A stretch of 64,000 nt of DNA, taken from contig VXBA01003078.1 in the NCBI GenBank assembly GCA_013399895.1, positions 23,289 to 87,288 of the forward strand. Direction: 5' to 3'. The translations under genes were made by a program, and so were the position numbers. The notes beneath the pieces were generated by a model, which worked only from the letters and a program-made list of their open reading frames with translations, made no database searches and was not told the origin of the DNA. This stretch comes from Serilophus lunatus (lineage: Eukaryota > Chordata > Aves > Passeriformes > Eurylaimidae). This document shows, piece after piece, positions 25,252 through 38,011 of the stretch (its first letter is position 1; every line of letters starts with the position of its first letter).

Positions 25252-27173
25252 GGAAAAAGTACTTAAAAATTTTAAGTTAAAGTTGTATTGTAATTTCAGT
25301 TTAGGAACGTCAGTGTACAAACTTTGTAATATTCACTGGCGGTAACACCCAGACGTACTACTCAGAAAAACTGACGCTAGAAATTGTTTTGGAAAAAATT
25401 TCTTTTTTTTTTTACCTAAATGTAACTGTATACAAAGACTGGCACTTGGCAAAGGAAACTTACTTATTTGTTGAAATAGTGTGAATTAATTCTTCTATCA
25501 AATAGCTCTTTTAAGTAATAAACACAAATTCAAAGTCTATTTTAACAATTTTCCAAGTGAATTAAACCTGTCCTTTAAAAAAATGGTAAGTGCTGAGTGA
25601 GATAAAATTCATATGAGTTTGCCCTTTCTTCTGCTGTCGATCAAATTTAGTCAGGAATTCTAGGTAGCAAAATGATCTTTAGGTTCCTCTGTCACAATAT
25701 AGCAATGACACAATAAATAACTATCAACATCAGCAGGTGTGCTGCTAATCATGGCAACAATGACCTATTCATACCTACACAGTAGGGCTGTTAAGCCTCC
25801 ATTTGCATACTGATTTATGGAAATGTAAATTTACACAGATGTTGATGGAATGAGAAATCAATTAGATATAAAAGGATATGTTAACACTGGTGACAAGAAA
25901 GGAAGAAATTTCATATAGGGCAGAAAAATATGATCAAATGCTGTTATTTTTCAGAATAAATGCAACCATTGTATAGAAAATGTTCTCTGCTATGTATATT
26001 ACATGAAAATGAAAATAGAAAGATTGCAATAATTAATAACATAATCAAAACCAACATGTAGAATCATGTTGGGCAAAACTATGGGAGTTGAATTCACTGA
26101 ACATTGCCTTTGAAGAAGCTGAATGTAGGATTTTCAGCTAAGTCTGCTGTATCAAAAAAAAACAAGACCAAGGCACCACTGGGTTCAGTGATCTGTGGTA
26201 TTAATTGTAAGCAAGCTCACAGGCATGGTTTTATACTCACTTCCTCATATTTTTCCAGACAATACTGAATCCAACTGGGGGAAAATATGTCAGGGATGTT
26301 TCTAAGACTGTTCCTAATAATACTCTCTTCTTCCCAATAGGGCAATTAAATTATATGCAAGTGAAGTGATCTGATCACAGGTGCACCTCTTTACTCCTAC
26401 TTTACTATTAAGTTCTTCATGACACCTTCTGCAAACAGAATTCACTGCCAATCACTGTTAGGACACTTCATGAACTTCATACGACTCTCCTGGTTTTAGT
26501 CTGTTTTTCAGCCTGTGTTAGAATCACAGAATTAAAGAAGAAAATTATCATCTTTTTCCATTTTCCCCCTAAACGTCTGCCAATATATTCTTTATGCCCA
26601 TGAAAAAAATCTATGAAAACCTACTTTCAAATGTGCATATTGTGGCTGGGCTGGGAAGAAAAAAATGGTCCTAAATTTCTGGATGTAACAGAAGGCAGCA
26701 TTGAAAATACTCATCAGTAAACTTAGATGTTTCAGTCTGGATCGCCACATCTGAACTGGTCAGTTCTAGTATATAAGTGTTGCAAACTATTAATTAGATA
26801 ACTGCATTTGTCCAGATGATAATTGCATTGTTCATGCAATTATGCATCTTTTTTGAAAATAAAGTGCTTAGTCCTACTTTAGACAGGTAAGTATAAAATT
26901 AATATAATAAAATACCACTCCACTTTTATGGATTGTATAACAAAAAGCTGTTATTTCCTGACTGAAGTAAGTAATTGTGTATTGGTAAAGAGAGTTGTTA
27001 TTTTTGGAAAGTCTGATCTCTCATCCTAAACCTGAGGATCTCTTTCTTCGTACAAAGTACTGTAGTCTGTCACCTAATACGGTGCATATGAAGAGTCATC
27101 TTCACACCAAATAGCAAAACAGTTTCGATTGCTGTCAAGTCGGACAAGAATTTATAAAATTTGAGAAAATTTG
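25252..27173. other. AT-rich sequence, candidate regulatory stretch 25.73-25.87 kb
   Basis: No repeat family or exon recognised. A 140-base stretch contains an E-box CAGGTG (25734-25739), an AACAATG SOX-like core (25756-25762) and a perfect octamer ATTTGCAT (25801-25808). Motifs of this size occur often by chance. Confidence 0.35.
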
Positions 27174-27320
27174 AGAAGGAAGGGAGGGGAGGGGCAGGGA
27201 AGGACAGGGAGGGGAGGGCGAAGCAGGGCAGGGTGGGGCAGGGTGGGCCCGGGCTGGAAAGAAAATGAAACGGAAGGGAAAGGTAGAGGAGACGGGGAGA
27301 GAGAGAGGGAGAGGGGAAAG
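27174..27320 (+). repeat. G-rich polypurine tract with G-quadruplex potential
   Basis: About 145 bases almost free of T on the plus strand. The first part (27180-27250) has many GGG/GGGG runs separated by 1-6 bases ('gggaggggaggggcaggg' and similar), which meets the usual G3+N1-7 quadruplex rule several times. The second part degrades into GGAAAG and GAGAGAGAG. It stands out sharply from the AT-rich surroundings. The 65-67 codon frames on both strands here are low-complexity artefacts. Confidence 0.9.
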
Positions 27321-29086
27321 AATAAAAGAGTTAACTTGCTTCTCCTCACTGATGAATTAGTTCCTCTATCCTGAAAAAAACAGAATGAAATGGTCTTTAT
27401 TCAGGGGAAAATCATTCAGTAGAGCAGTGTAAAGAAAAGATTTGAACTCTACACTCATTGCTATCGCCAGCTTCATGTGCAGCCTTGACTAAGTCACTTA
27501 TCCTCCTTACATCTTCAGTTACCGAGCTGACAAATGAGCAAATCCTAATGCACTGAGTGCTGCAAAAAATAACTATTAACTTTTGAAAAGCACTTTCAAA
27601 GGGTCTGGTGCAATATAAATGACAGATACTTACTTTAGACAAGAAAGCAACAGATATGGCCATTTTTTTCAAGGATTTTCGAAACGAAAACAGAATTGTT
27701 TGTCAGTGTAAGCTATTTTCTAAAATAAGAGCAATACAGAGGTGGATACCTCTCTATTGTAGGTGAATACAGTAGATGTAAGGCAGCTACTTTAAAGATG
27801 ACATATTTAGAAGCTAAACTGGTTATATGAGACAGCTGAGGGAGTGTACTGACATTTATGCTGTACCTCAGGTTTATACTATCATTATTCTACATGCCAT
27901 GGAACATACACAGAGACACCCTAGTATGTGACAGTGCATAAAAATTCTTACAAAAAGCTTTATGGGAGGAAAAAAAAAGGTATTCTTAATGTTAATGTAC
28001 TACCATGACATTTCCTGTGGTGGGATGAAAGATATTTCCCTCTTGAATACATGTCAGCACAGATCATGGACTGAAAAGGGATTTTGCAATCCATCGTAAT
28101 GCTCTCACTGTGAAAGGATCGATTTCTTCCAAGTCTGATGTAATGGACATTAGGCGTATTAGAAGCTGCTAATTAAAATGATCTGCACTTCTGAATACCC
28201 TTTTTAGGAAAAAAAGTAATGAAAAATGAGATCCATTTCTGGTGTATATGTTTTTAATAAAAAGGTATGAGTAGAATGAACAATATAGATATGTAAAAGA
28301 AGATGGAAATATATAACTTTTGATTTTTTTTTTTACAAAACTTCAAGCTGTTCAGCATTTCCCTTCTCTCTCCAACACTGTGCTAGAGAATTTGTTTTGG
28401 ATCGAGAGCTAGAAGAGGGGACTCACAATTAGTAAAGAACATAACAGTGACACAGTTTCCCCTCTTGCATTTTTCTTTATCTGCAGCAGGAAGGGCACAG
28501 TGCTAATGGTTATACAGCTGGTTGGAAACTGTATTTTTACATTTCAACTAAATCTCATATTCCGAACAGGAAATCCAGCATTTATTTTTCTTTCCAAATT
28601 TTCACAAAAGCCTGACTTCTCTAATTATCAGTGAAAAGAACACTTCCATCAATCCCTCAAAAGAATGAACTTGGAATTCTTGGAACCCTGCATGTTGACA
28701 ACAGCAAAATTTTCTAATATTAAATGCCATGCAAATGAAATATTATTTAATTTATATAATAGGATAAATACAATTCAGAATTGCCTGAATATAAACAAGG
28801 ACTGTGTAACAAAATATACTTTAACATTACCATTATAGAAAAATCAAGGTTATCAGGTAATTTCTTTCATCCCAGAGAAATATGATCCTACTATCGCATT
28901 CCCACAGGTTATTCCAACTGTGATGAAACATTATCCAAAGGGGTATCACTGTGTCATTTTTATTTATATATTTTAATTAGCTTTTTTGGCTAACAGCCTC
29001 TGAGCAAGTCATCATCATGGCAGACCTAGACAACTTGTCTAGATGGCTCCCAACTCTCTAAGGACACCTGCAAGGGGGTAAGAATT
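27321..29086. other. AT-rich spacer
   Basis: No feature recognised. The 86-codon minus-strand frame at 27412-27672 lacks motifs. Confidence 0.45.
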
Positions 29087-29993
29087 TGTTATGGGTTAGA
29101 TTTCTTTTTGGGAAGTTTTTCCATTACCACCATGATGCTGGCAAGCTGAGGAAGGGAAAAGGTAACCCAACTAAGACAAGGACAGAATTCCTCAGCAGGG
29201 GTGAGAGTGGAGGGCCTCATTTTCTTCCACACAGAGAGCTGATAGCCATTGATAGCAGGAACATTCCTGCCCTGAATGCTGTACAGGGGAGGGGTGGAGT
29301 ATGCCTGCCTTCCTTCACCCTTCCTGCTTTTTTGGGACAATAGCAGGACTCTGTAAGGGACCAGTCAGGCTCACTGGTTTTATGGCTGCTGTCCTGGGAG
29401 AAGGCTGGTGCTGCCTCGCTGGTACTGTTTTCTCCCATCTTCTGCCCTGGGACCAGTTCACCTCTTGGTGCTGCTTCTGCCTCACCAGACCACCTCCTGC
29501 ATCCAGGGGGACCCTGCAGAAGCCCCCAGAGAGAGAGAGAAGGGCCCTGTCTGCACTGGCACCAGCTCTGAGCCAGCTTATCAGCTTTTCCCCATCGCTC
29601 ACTGTTCCTGTATCAGATAAGTGACTTGTTCAACTCAGCAGCAAAGCCAGGGGAGCCAGCCGCATGTGTGTAGTGAGCTGGCAGGACCTGCTTGTTTTCC
29701 CTATAGCTGTGACCACACCGAGGAAAAAATACACGGAGGGGGCGAGGAGGATGGGGTTTGTTGGGATGATTTTTCTTCATACTGTTTTGTTACTGTTTGT
29801 TCCTATATATATACACATATATGTACATTTATTTATTTAATTATTTTAGTAAATAATTGTTGCTTTCTTTTTCTACACTTTTTGGTTGAAAGCCTCTTGA
29901 TTCAAAGGGTATAGCAAAGCGGAGAAGGAGTTTTTCTTTCTACTCCAGGGAGGTTTCCATCTTCCCTGGAAGGTATTGTTCTAACCTGGGACA
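29087..29993 (+). mobile_element. Solo LTR of about 907 bp, ERVL-like
   Basis: Left end TGTTATGGGTTAGA; the reverse complement of the right end reads TGTCCCAGGTTAGA. The two termini therefore form an imperfect inverted repeat, sharing TGT and GGTTAGA. Flanks are GAATT (29082-29086) and GAACT (29994-29998), a 5-bp target duplication with one transition. The body is clearly more GC-rich than its neighbours, which explains the cluster of overlapping frames on both strands at 29.1-29.9 kb; none is a gene. A TAAATAA segment near 29850, about 140 bases before the right end, is a possible poly(A) region and is the only basis for the plus orientation. A 5-bp duplication fits ERVL-type elements. No internal sequence is attached. 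Confidence 0.72.
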
Positions 29994-32900
29994 GAACTGA
30001 ATCAAAATGAGCTGTTCTTTTATATTGATTAAATATATATATATATATGCTAAAAAAAGGAAAAGTCTGGAATGTGTTGACTTCATTTTTAAAATAAAAC
30101 TATGTTTAACAAAACTTCTAGTTAGAATTCCTCTGCAGCCTTCCCAATGAGAATTCAACAATGAAGTACCAGATGGTATTGCTATTAATGCTTGGGAGTG
30201 CTAAATACTGATGATTTATGAAATGCATTAAGTCTTTCCTTATTTTCTGGTTTGGATAAATTGAGAAGTATTTTAGCAATGATTTCAAAGGCTTAGACCT
30301 TTGTTAACACACTAGAACAACAATTTAACAGCAAAGCAAACAATTTCTTCTCCAAATGTCTCGTATATTAAAGGCAACTGGACGTATCTTTCTCTAGTTA
30401 CTGTTGACTGCTCAGTTCTGAAGGAGTCTGGAAAAACTGAAAAGGTAATTGTGCTTGATTCAAATACAGCAATTTCAAAATATAAGCATCTAGTGTCATC
30501 AAGATGCAAGCTGTCAGACATGTTCACACAATGGGCAGTTATGACACAGGATCTACAGGAGACCCAAGTCCATATGATTTATCAGCAAATGTTAGGCAGG
30601 ATATCTCAGGCAGCTGAAACAGGCCCAGAGGCTGGGATTTATCTCCCTATTAAATATTTGTGGCATCTGCATATGTATGTAGCTGAGCTTCATGTAGCTC
30701 TCCCTGGGTAACAGAAATCTATTCAACATGTGGCTACAGGTGTCTTGTGACTCCTGGACAGGACTGTGTGACCCATGAGGCAGTGCCTAGGTTAAGTTTC
30801 CTGTTGTCCTGTACCATTTTTCTAAGTGTAGTTAGCTTGGCCTCGAACTAGCCTTAAAAATCTTATCATAGTTCTACTCCTACGAGAATTTTTGGACAGC
30901 CCAATATGTCAAAATAGTTATTGAACATTTGTGAAACTGAGTCCTGTGCACAGCTTGACCAGCAGAACAGCTCTCTAGATTCCAGTGGTTTTATTAACTC
31001 AATTTCTATAGAGCTCTACAATGAAGATTAAACACAGATGGAAACCCATACATCAGAAAACAGTATTTTTCCAAGAAACTTACCACTTAACAACAAAATC
31101 AGCCAAAGCTTGGTTGAATTATAAGAAAGCATGAGAAAAATAATAATACTCATTAGCCAAAAAATTTACTTTGGTGAATACGATATGATAGAAATTGTCT
31201 TCAAAATGCTATATAGCTTGCCCTGTGTTCAAATGGAGACTGGTCACTGTTTTGGCTCAGAGTGAATGGGAAATATTTTATTTATACATAAAGTATAACA
31301 CTTAAAGTAAGATACTATCAGTAGGATTATCTGTGCAACTTTAATCACATTTCTGGATGTTTGCACTACAGTAGTCTTTAAGTTCACTATCAGGATTTTT
31401 ATCCAAGAACCCCTGCTTCATATCACACAGAGGATGCCTAAACTGCTGTAATTTGTTCTACCTTTACTACTTGAATCCTAATTTGTGCTTCCTAGATTTT
31501 GAGTGCATAACCTACAATAGCTTTTTTTCTGTATAACTTTCTATAAATATTGAAATGAAAAGTAAACAAAAAAAGTTCCTTTATATAATTGCCTTTTCAA
31601 TATCAAGAATCTTTGGCTTAATCTGTGTTAGTGAACAAATTAAGCCCAGGTCACTGGCACCCTTACTGTTTATTTTAAATGCATTCTCCACTGTTTTTTC
31701 CCTGAGGGAATTAGTACCTTCTCAGACAATTCCCACAGTCAGGGAAAAAGTACATGCAGTTAGGGGAAAAGCACAGGAGTGTTACACTAAGCAATTTTAA
31801 CACAATCACTCTGGTCGTGGATAAGGAATGTGAGGAAGTTTAAGCCTATGATATGAGCCACACCATTTGAGTGGGTCTCCAAATAGTCCCTGGTTTATAT
31901 TGCCACTAACTAATCCTAGATGATTATCTGTGTATTAGATGCTGGTGAGTGCTGCGTGCTATCTTGGATTCAGTTAAGTGAACCAAAAGTACATATTTTT
32001 ATACTCTGCTAAAAAGAGAAATAAACATTTTGCAGTCCATGGTTCTCATCCATAGTTACACATAATTCTTACATTAAAAAATAAGGACAAAAAGACATCT
32101 TAAGTCCTTTAAGTAAATTTGCTGACATGATTAGAGTTGAAACATAAGGTTTTGTAAAGTTGAACTTCTATACTAAATTTTCTTCATGAGCAATGACCAG
32201 GAGAAAAAATGTAAAACATGTTCTAGGCAATAAATGTTAAAATGGCTTCAGTTCTTAATCGCATAACTGTGACTAAATAAAATAAAGAAAATTTAATTAA
32301 GACTGTACTTTTATTACCATCACGTATTTTAGAGAGGTCCCTTGTCCTTTCCTGTGCTTAGATATTTAAAACAGTCGTAACAACAGCTATCCCCAGTGAC
32401 AAAATTGGCCTGCAGTGTTTAAAACCAAGCATGTGTTTCTAAGTGTATTGTCTACTTGAGCCCAGTTCCCTCACAGCTTATGATAGTTTGAGTTTATGTG
32501 CACATGTACTGCTGAAATGGTCTCTGAATCCTCTGTTGTATATACTCCAGCATAGTCACAAAGTCTCTGGAGCTCAAGGATTCAGCCTACCTCTTTAGTA
32601 TCTAAGAGGTGCTCTGAGCAATGAGAAAGAAGTGTGCCTCCTTCCCTTTGGCCTAGCCTCACCCATAGCAAGTATCTTATAATAGGTCAGGGCAAGAATC
32701 ATTTTACGCCACTTGGTTCATTGCTATTAAAATACAAAATGGTTGAAGGTTCTCCCTGACAACAGATTCCCACACATTTTTGTGTCTGACTATTCAGTAG
32801 AGCCTATTTGCCTGATGCCATAAAGATACCAATTATTTCTAGTGTTGCCTGTATAAAAAGACGATTGTACACTGAAGCCAGCATCTGGCTAGCTTATTTT

Positions 32901-34489
32901 TTGATACATTCAGAAGGGATTATTTAAAAGAGAATATCTCTTTTCAGAACTTTAGACATTAAATCATATTCAACAGTGAGCTCTCCATCTCCCCTTCATT
33001 CTTTTTTGTCTCTGTCTTTTCAGAAGTCTGCTGAAATGTGCCTGTTCCTCCACATTTTACTACTGGGATATGTGGACAGTAATTTCTTGAGTTTCTGTAT
33101 GTTTCTGCTTATTTCTGCATGTTTCTGCAGCTTCGGACTACTCTAAAAATAATGATAGGTCATGTACATTTTCAATTGATTGATACACTTTTCTGTCTTC
33201 AAATTTATATCCTTGTTACATTAACCACCACAAAGAACAAAGATGTCAGCTTTGATGGTCTTCTGTCCCTTTGTGCAGTCAGATAGGGATTAGGTAGAAC
33301 AAACACCTACTTCATATCTTGTGGTTACACATACGTGACAGAAGCAAAGCATTCTCAGAAACATTTCGTTTCAAAAGGAAAGAAAGAGTGTTTTAGCTCT
33401 GATACACTTAATCTAAGACTAAGTGCTCTTAAGCTGCTAACCAGAAGAAGGAATGAGGCTGGTACCTCCAGAAAGCAACTGAAAAGTCCTAGGTGGTTTG
33501 AGTCACTGTTTTTAAGTGTATCTGTGTCTCTGCTGAATAAAGAAGATGTCTAGATGACCTGCTCTTCTAGGTTAGGTGTCCCCTATTTCGAAACTGAGGC
33601 AGAGATGGTTTCAGGGGCTCTGTGTAGCCCTTGCCCTCATCAGAGAATGATAACAAAAACAAGGATATTAGCTATATTGTGTAATGGCTAAATTGTGTAG
33701 TAGGTCACCAGAGGTGTTTTACATATGTGGGAAAAATTTACATAGCTATTTAATGAAATCCCCTTTTGCTTTAATACAAGGAGCAATCTATTTATTATCT
33801 CCTTTAATCTCAACTGTGCACAGAAAATTCAAGACAGGGAAAAAAATAATTTCTACACAAAATAGAGCCTGTTATGATATTCCCAGACATTTTTGTTCCA
33901 GGCTACAACATTCATCCTGTAAGGGTCATATTCCTATGGGCTTCTCTCTATGAAGGTAAAAGGCTATACTAGCACTGGCTCAGACCTTTCTGAGATAGAT
34001 AATATATGGCATGGAAAGTTCTCAGTTCTGTATCATCAAGCAGCGTATACAGCCCTTTTCACAGTTCATGGTAGTCTATTGAATAATTTTATATGTATAC
34101 ATAAACAAGCACCTTGCAGGGCATTTGTCTTGGAATAGAAAAATCCCTACTATTCCATCCAGCAGAATTACCTAATTTTCTCAGTTTGTTGAAAGAAGCA
34201 TTATAGAAAACCTGTTGTCTCCTAATCACCCTTAATCTTTCTCTTCAAGAGTCAAGGCCAGGTGAGAGTGACAACTTTTAGTAGGGGAAGAATATGGCAA
34301 AATAGTTATTCCTCTTCTTTTTAAAAGTCTTCTTATAAGTGGCACTTAAGCTACATCAACCATAATTGTGCTTGGATGTATTTTTCTTATCTGGAGGTAC
34401 CAGCAATAACTGTTGTAGAAGCTGCTCTCAAAAGCAAGATCATTCTGAGAATATTTTATCCCTTTTCCAATTTGACAAAGCAGGAGGTT
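29994..34489. other. AT-rich unique-looking sequence
   Basis: About 4.5 kb with no repeat family, RNA or exon recognised. A short imperfect 'tttctgYatg' repetition lies at 33094-33130. Frames up to 89 codons (33684-33953) have no recognisable motif. Confidence 0.45.
30032..30049. repeat. (AT)n dinucleotide repeat
   Basis: Nine uninterrupted AT units. Confidence 0.9.
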
Positions 34490-34580
34490 TCTCAACTTTT
34501 TTTTCCCCTTCCTTTATTTATTTTTCTTTATTCTCTTCCCCCCCATCACCCCCTTACCCCCTGCCCTTGCCCCTCTTTAT
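34490..34580 (-). repeat. Pyrimidine tract with C-run cluster
   Basis: A T/C-only stretch grades into C-runs of 7, 5, 5, 3 and 4 bases within 36 bases (34538-34573), separated by 3-4 bases. On the minus strand this is a G-quadruplex pattern; on the plus strand it is i-motif-like. The opposing low-complexity frames across it are not genes. Confidence 0.85.
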
Positions 34581-36419
34581 TTTTGCTTTCTTTATTGAAG
34601 GCTAAGATTTTCAAGAATTTGTTGATCTGAAGAATTCACCTTTTGGAATATCACAGCCTGGAATTAATTCACCTAACATAAGCATGCAATTGGAATATCT
34701 AAATTATCAGCACAACTCTTTGAGGCTCTGGTTACAGAGTGTCAGCTAGGGAAAGGGAGGTATTTCTGAGAAGACGAGCCAACTTACATAGGATGAATCC
34801 TCATATTCATACTTCCACAGTGATGGATCCACGATGAACCAAAGACAATTGTGTTCTCATTACAGGTACCTCAGGTAGATCACTGAAATTAACTGAGAAA
34901 AATCTAGATTCAAGTTGTTGCAAAAAATATTTGTGAAAGTATAGTTCTACATTCTTAAGAGAAACTGTTGTCTTTGAAAGTCAGAGCAGATACACTGTGA
35001 AGACCCATATTTTTCATCATATAATACAGAAAAGCAGATGGTATTTATTAGCATGCTATAATAAGTTTGAGAAGCCTCAGGCAAATTGACAAAGCAGCAA
35101 ACAAGATGTGAAGTTACAAGCAATAAAATAGTTCAGCTCAGAAAGTGAAAGGTGCTGCAGGGGATATAAAATGCTAAAAAGAGAGGGATAAGCTTTGTCT
35201 GTGATGGGGAACAAATGACAAAAAACCAATCAGTAGATTTAGGAATGAATGTTCTGAGACAAGTACATTTATCACATCTTAAGACAGTTGCATCTGCTGG
35301 TCAGGCATACCAGGGAAATAAACATGAAAAGTATACAATGAACAAAGTAAAGGTATTAACAGAAGAGCTTTTCTTGTAGATACATACCTGTTGATTACTT
35401 GATAAAAATGTGAAGAATTACAAAAAAAACTTATATAGGAAAACCATCCTGCCTATTCATACACCTTGATAGACACCGGGCTAGTTACTATTGCTCAGGA
35501 AAGAGATTTTGCAACTGCTCTGGGCAGTTCATCATCTCGTTTTTTGACAGAGTTACAAATACACATCTAGTGCTGAAATGGTAGTGAGAGATACAGAAAA
35601 TGAGAAAAAAATAACAATGTACTGCCGCGAAAATCCATGTTGTTATTCACATATTGAATGCTATGTGGATTATTCTGATCAGTTCCATGTCAAAAAAATG
35701 TAGCACAAGCAATAACAACATAGAGAAGTAAGAAAAGGATGATTTGAGGTTTGAAACTGCTTCTGTAAAAGAACTAAATAGATTAGGACTTATGAGCTAA
35801 AGAAGAGATAAAACAGGAGTGTTATGAAGAAATTATAAAAAATATTCCTTTCCAAGAGAGAAAGAACTGAGAATTAAATAAAAAGGAAATGTATATAAAT
35901 GAATCTGTGAAGTTCTTTCTGAGGGATATGATGAAGCCCAAATTGTAAAAGGCTCTTTAAAAGTGGAATAAATTAAAAATTATTAGACAGTAAGTGCAGT
36001 ACTCATGAAGATGACTATAACCGCTATCACTACCTAACACTCAAATTGTCACAGAATGCAAAGGAGAAGTGCACTTTTCCTATTCTTGCTCTATTCCAAA
36101 GCACCCACTGCTGGGTCTCATGTGATATCCAAGAATGCTTAGAGCTGCAATCTGACTGAAGAGGAGGGTGGAGAGATAGTAAGAAGTCTTACAGTCAGAA
36201 ATCTACACATAATATGTGATTATATGTCATGATTCAAAGCTAGTAAGCAATGCAAGAGTTACAAGACCCAAACTTTTTCATTCCTGTGAGTACATCCAAA
36301 TCTAAAAAGCAAAATAAACTCTTGCCCCTCTTCTTGAAGGACTTTCTAAAAATTATTCAACAAAACCCTGTGATGTTAAAACTGGTGGCCTCTCCAAAAC
36401 ATCCTCAAACCAAGACATT
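34581..36419. other. AT-rich spacer
   Basis: Nothing recognised. Confidence 0.45.
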
Positions 36420-36695
36420 TGAGAAAAGCAACAAGAGGAAATGGCCTTAGGTTGCACCAGGGGAGGTTCAGATTAGACAATAGAAAAAATTTCCACTGAA
36501 AGAGTGGTCAAACATTAGAATAAGTTGTTCATGGAGGTAGTGGAGTCACTATCTCCGGAAACATTCAAGAGGCATCAGGATGTGGCACACGAGGATATGG
36601 TTTAGTAGTGTTTTCGGTGTTGAGACGTTGGTGGTTGGATTAGATTATTTTAAAGGTTTCATCCAACCTTGATTCTGTGATTTTATGATTCACTA
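36420..36695 (+). mobile_element. CR1 LINE 3' end
   Basis: Plus-strand CR1: 'acaagaggaaatggcctta', 'gcaccaggggaggttcag', 'ctgaaagagtggtcaaacatt', 'tggaggtagtggagtcacta', 'gatgtggcac', 'tggtggttggattaga', and the terminal 'gattctgtgattttatgatt' that ends all CR1 copies. The 5' side is truncated near 36420. Moderate divergence, with no open frame over the ORF2 remnant. Confidence 0.9.
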
Positions 36696-38011
36696 AGTAT
36701 AAAACCAAGAAAGGCAAGCAAATACTATGCATAGCAGAGATATAAAACCCCTTGTCATAAGTCATAAAAAATAAGATCCAGTCTTAGGGCTGATCACACA
36801 CAGACTGGGTGTCCCTGTAGAGCCAAGCTAGCTCCACTTATTTACAGAATCAAGACTTAACATATTATCTTCTCCATCACACATCACACCTAGCTGCAGA
36901 AAGACTTTTCTGCCCTAAAGACAACAATGAAATATGAATATTATATTCTTAGTTGTACTGATGCTCTCTTTAACAATAAAACTACCACATATATTAGTCT
37001 GTTTTTACTGTGATAACAATAGAAGCCTGTTGAAACTTAAAGCATCATGATAAACACTGATTTATTTTGGATCCATAGTTTGGGTTTCTTTCCAGCAAAA
37101 CAATACCAAGCAAGCCATGACACAATTTATTGGAATTGCTTAAAACATACGTTTCCTGTTTCCCTGTGCATGCAGTACATTCTTATCTAATAAACTATCT
37201 AGATGAAGATCAAAGCAAAATGAATGCAGTCTTCATGTAAAAGTTCTAACAAAAAAAAACCAACAAAAAACCCATTTAAAACCAGAATTCAATGCTACCT
37301 TTTGGATTACAATTCGGGTAGTGTCCTTTGAACAAAGCCTCAGACAAACCTTTCAAAACTATTGTTCTCTGAAGTTGAGTTAGTTGTGAAATATCATCCT
37401 ATTCAAACTTATTTTTCCCTAAAACAATACAGCTAATAGATATATTTTAATTTATGTTTAATTTTTTTCAACTCTACATCTGCTGTAGAACATTATTTAA
37501 AATTGGGAGATAGAGGTCAAAGAGAATTATAAGGTCAGTAAAGAGAATTATAAGGCATTTTAACACTGTCCTATGTCTAAGTAGTTTTTATTACCTTTCT
37601 CTAAAAATATGTGTTAAAATACATTCATCATCTACTAGGTACAATTCACAGAAGTAAAAATAAATAAATATTTTAAAATACTAGTATTACGATCAGGTTC
37701 TTTAACATGGTTAGAGAGAGGCCTGCACCTGAATTAAGGTGCAAACGAGGCCATATACTGAAATCAATAGTACAAATTTTGATTAACATTAAATGTGAGG
37801 TAGAAAGATATAGAAAGAAATAGAAAAAAAGAGAGGGAGGGATGAAGAGAGAACAAGAGTGATGGAGAGACAGATGAAGACCAAAAAACTATTACCACTC
37901 TGTGGATTCCACTGTTGTCCCTTTGACCCTCTTCTTGTAGCCTTCTTGGTAGCGAAAGTCCCAGCCTTGTCGAACTGATGGTTACTGTCTGGATCCATTA
38001 AGGGAAGCCCC
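36696..38011. other. AT-rich sequence; GA-rich run and short duplication
   Basis: Contains a 21-bp-period tandem duplication of 'aaagagaattataagg' (37519-37555) and a purine-rich GAAA/GAGAG run at about 37800-37885. The segment 37900-38011 lies just beyond the 3' end of the minus-strand LTR fragment at 38012. If that LTR was a 5' LTR, this segment would be retroviral leader. On the minus strand it begins GGGGCTTCCC, which is not a TGG-starting primer-binding site, so I cannot confirm it. Confidence 0.4.

Noticed and set aside
26520..26570. CR1 3' terminus ('tagaatcacagaattaaag')
   Set aside because: Only the terminal-repeat-like word is present. The following sequence does not track the CR1 UTR.
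27152..27374. Frames on both strands over the purine tract
   Set aside because: Low-complexity Gly/Arg/Glu or Pro/Leu/Ser translations caused by the repeat.
29086..29914. Seven overlapping frames of 70-107 codons in a GC-richer island
   Set aside because: The interval matches the 907-bp LTR defined by inverted termini and 5-bp flanks. Frames overlap on opposite strands and have no motifs.
37900..38011. Retroviral leader with primer-binding site next to the LTR at 38012
   Set aside because: The first bases after the LTR end on the minus strand are GGGGCTTCCC, not a TGG-starting tRNA complement. No gag-like frame follows.
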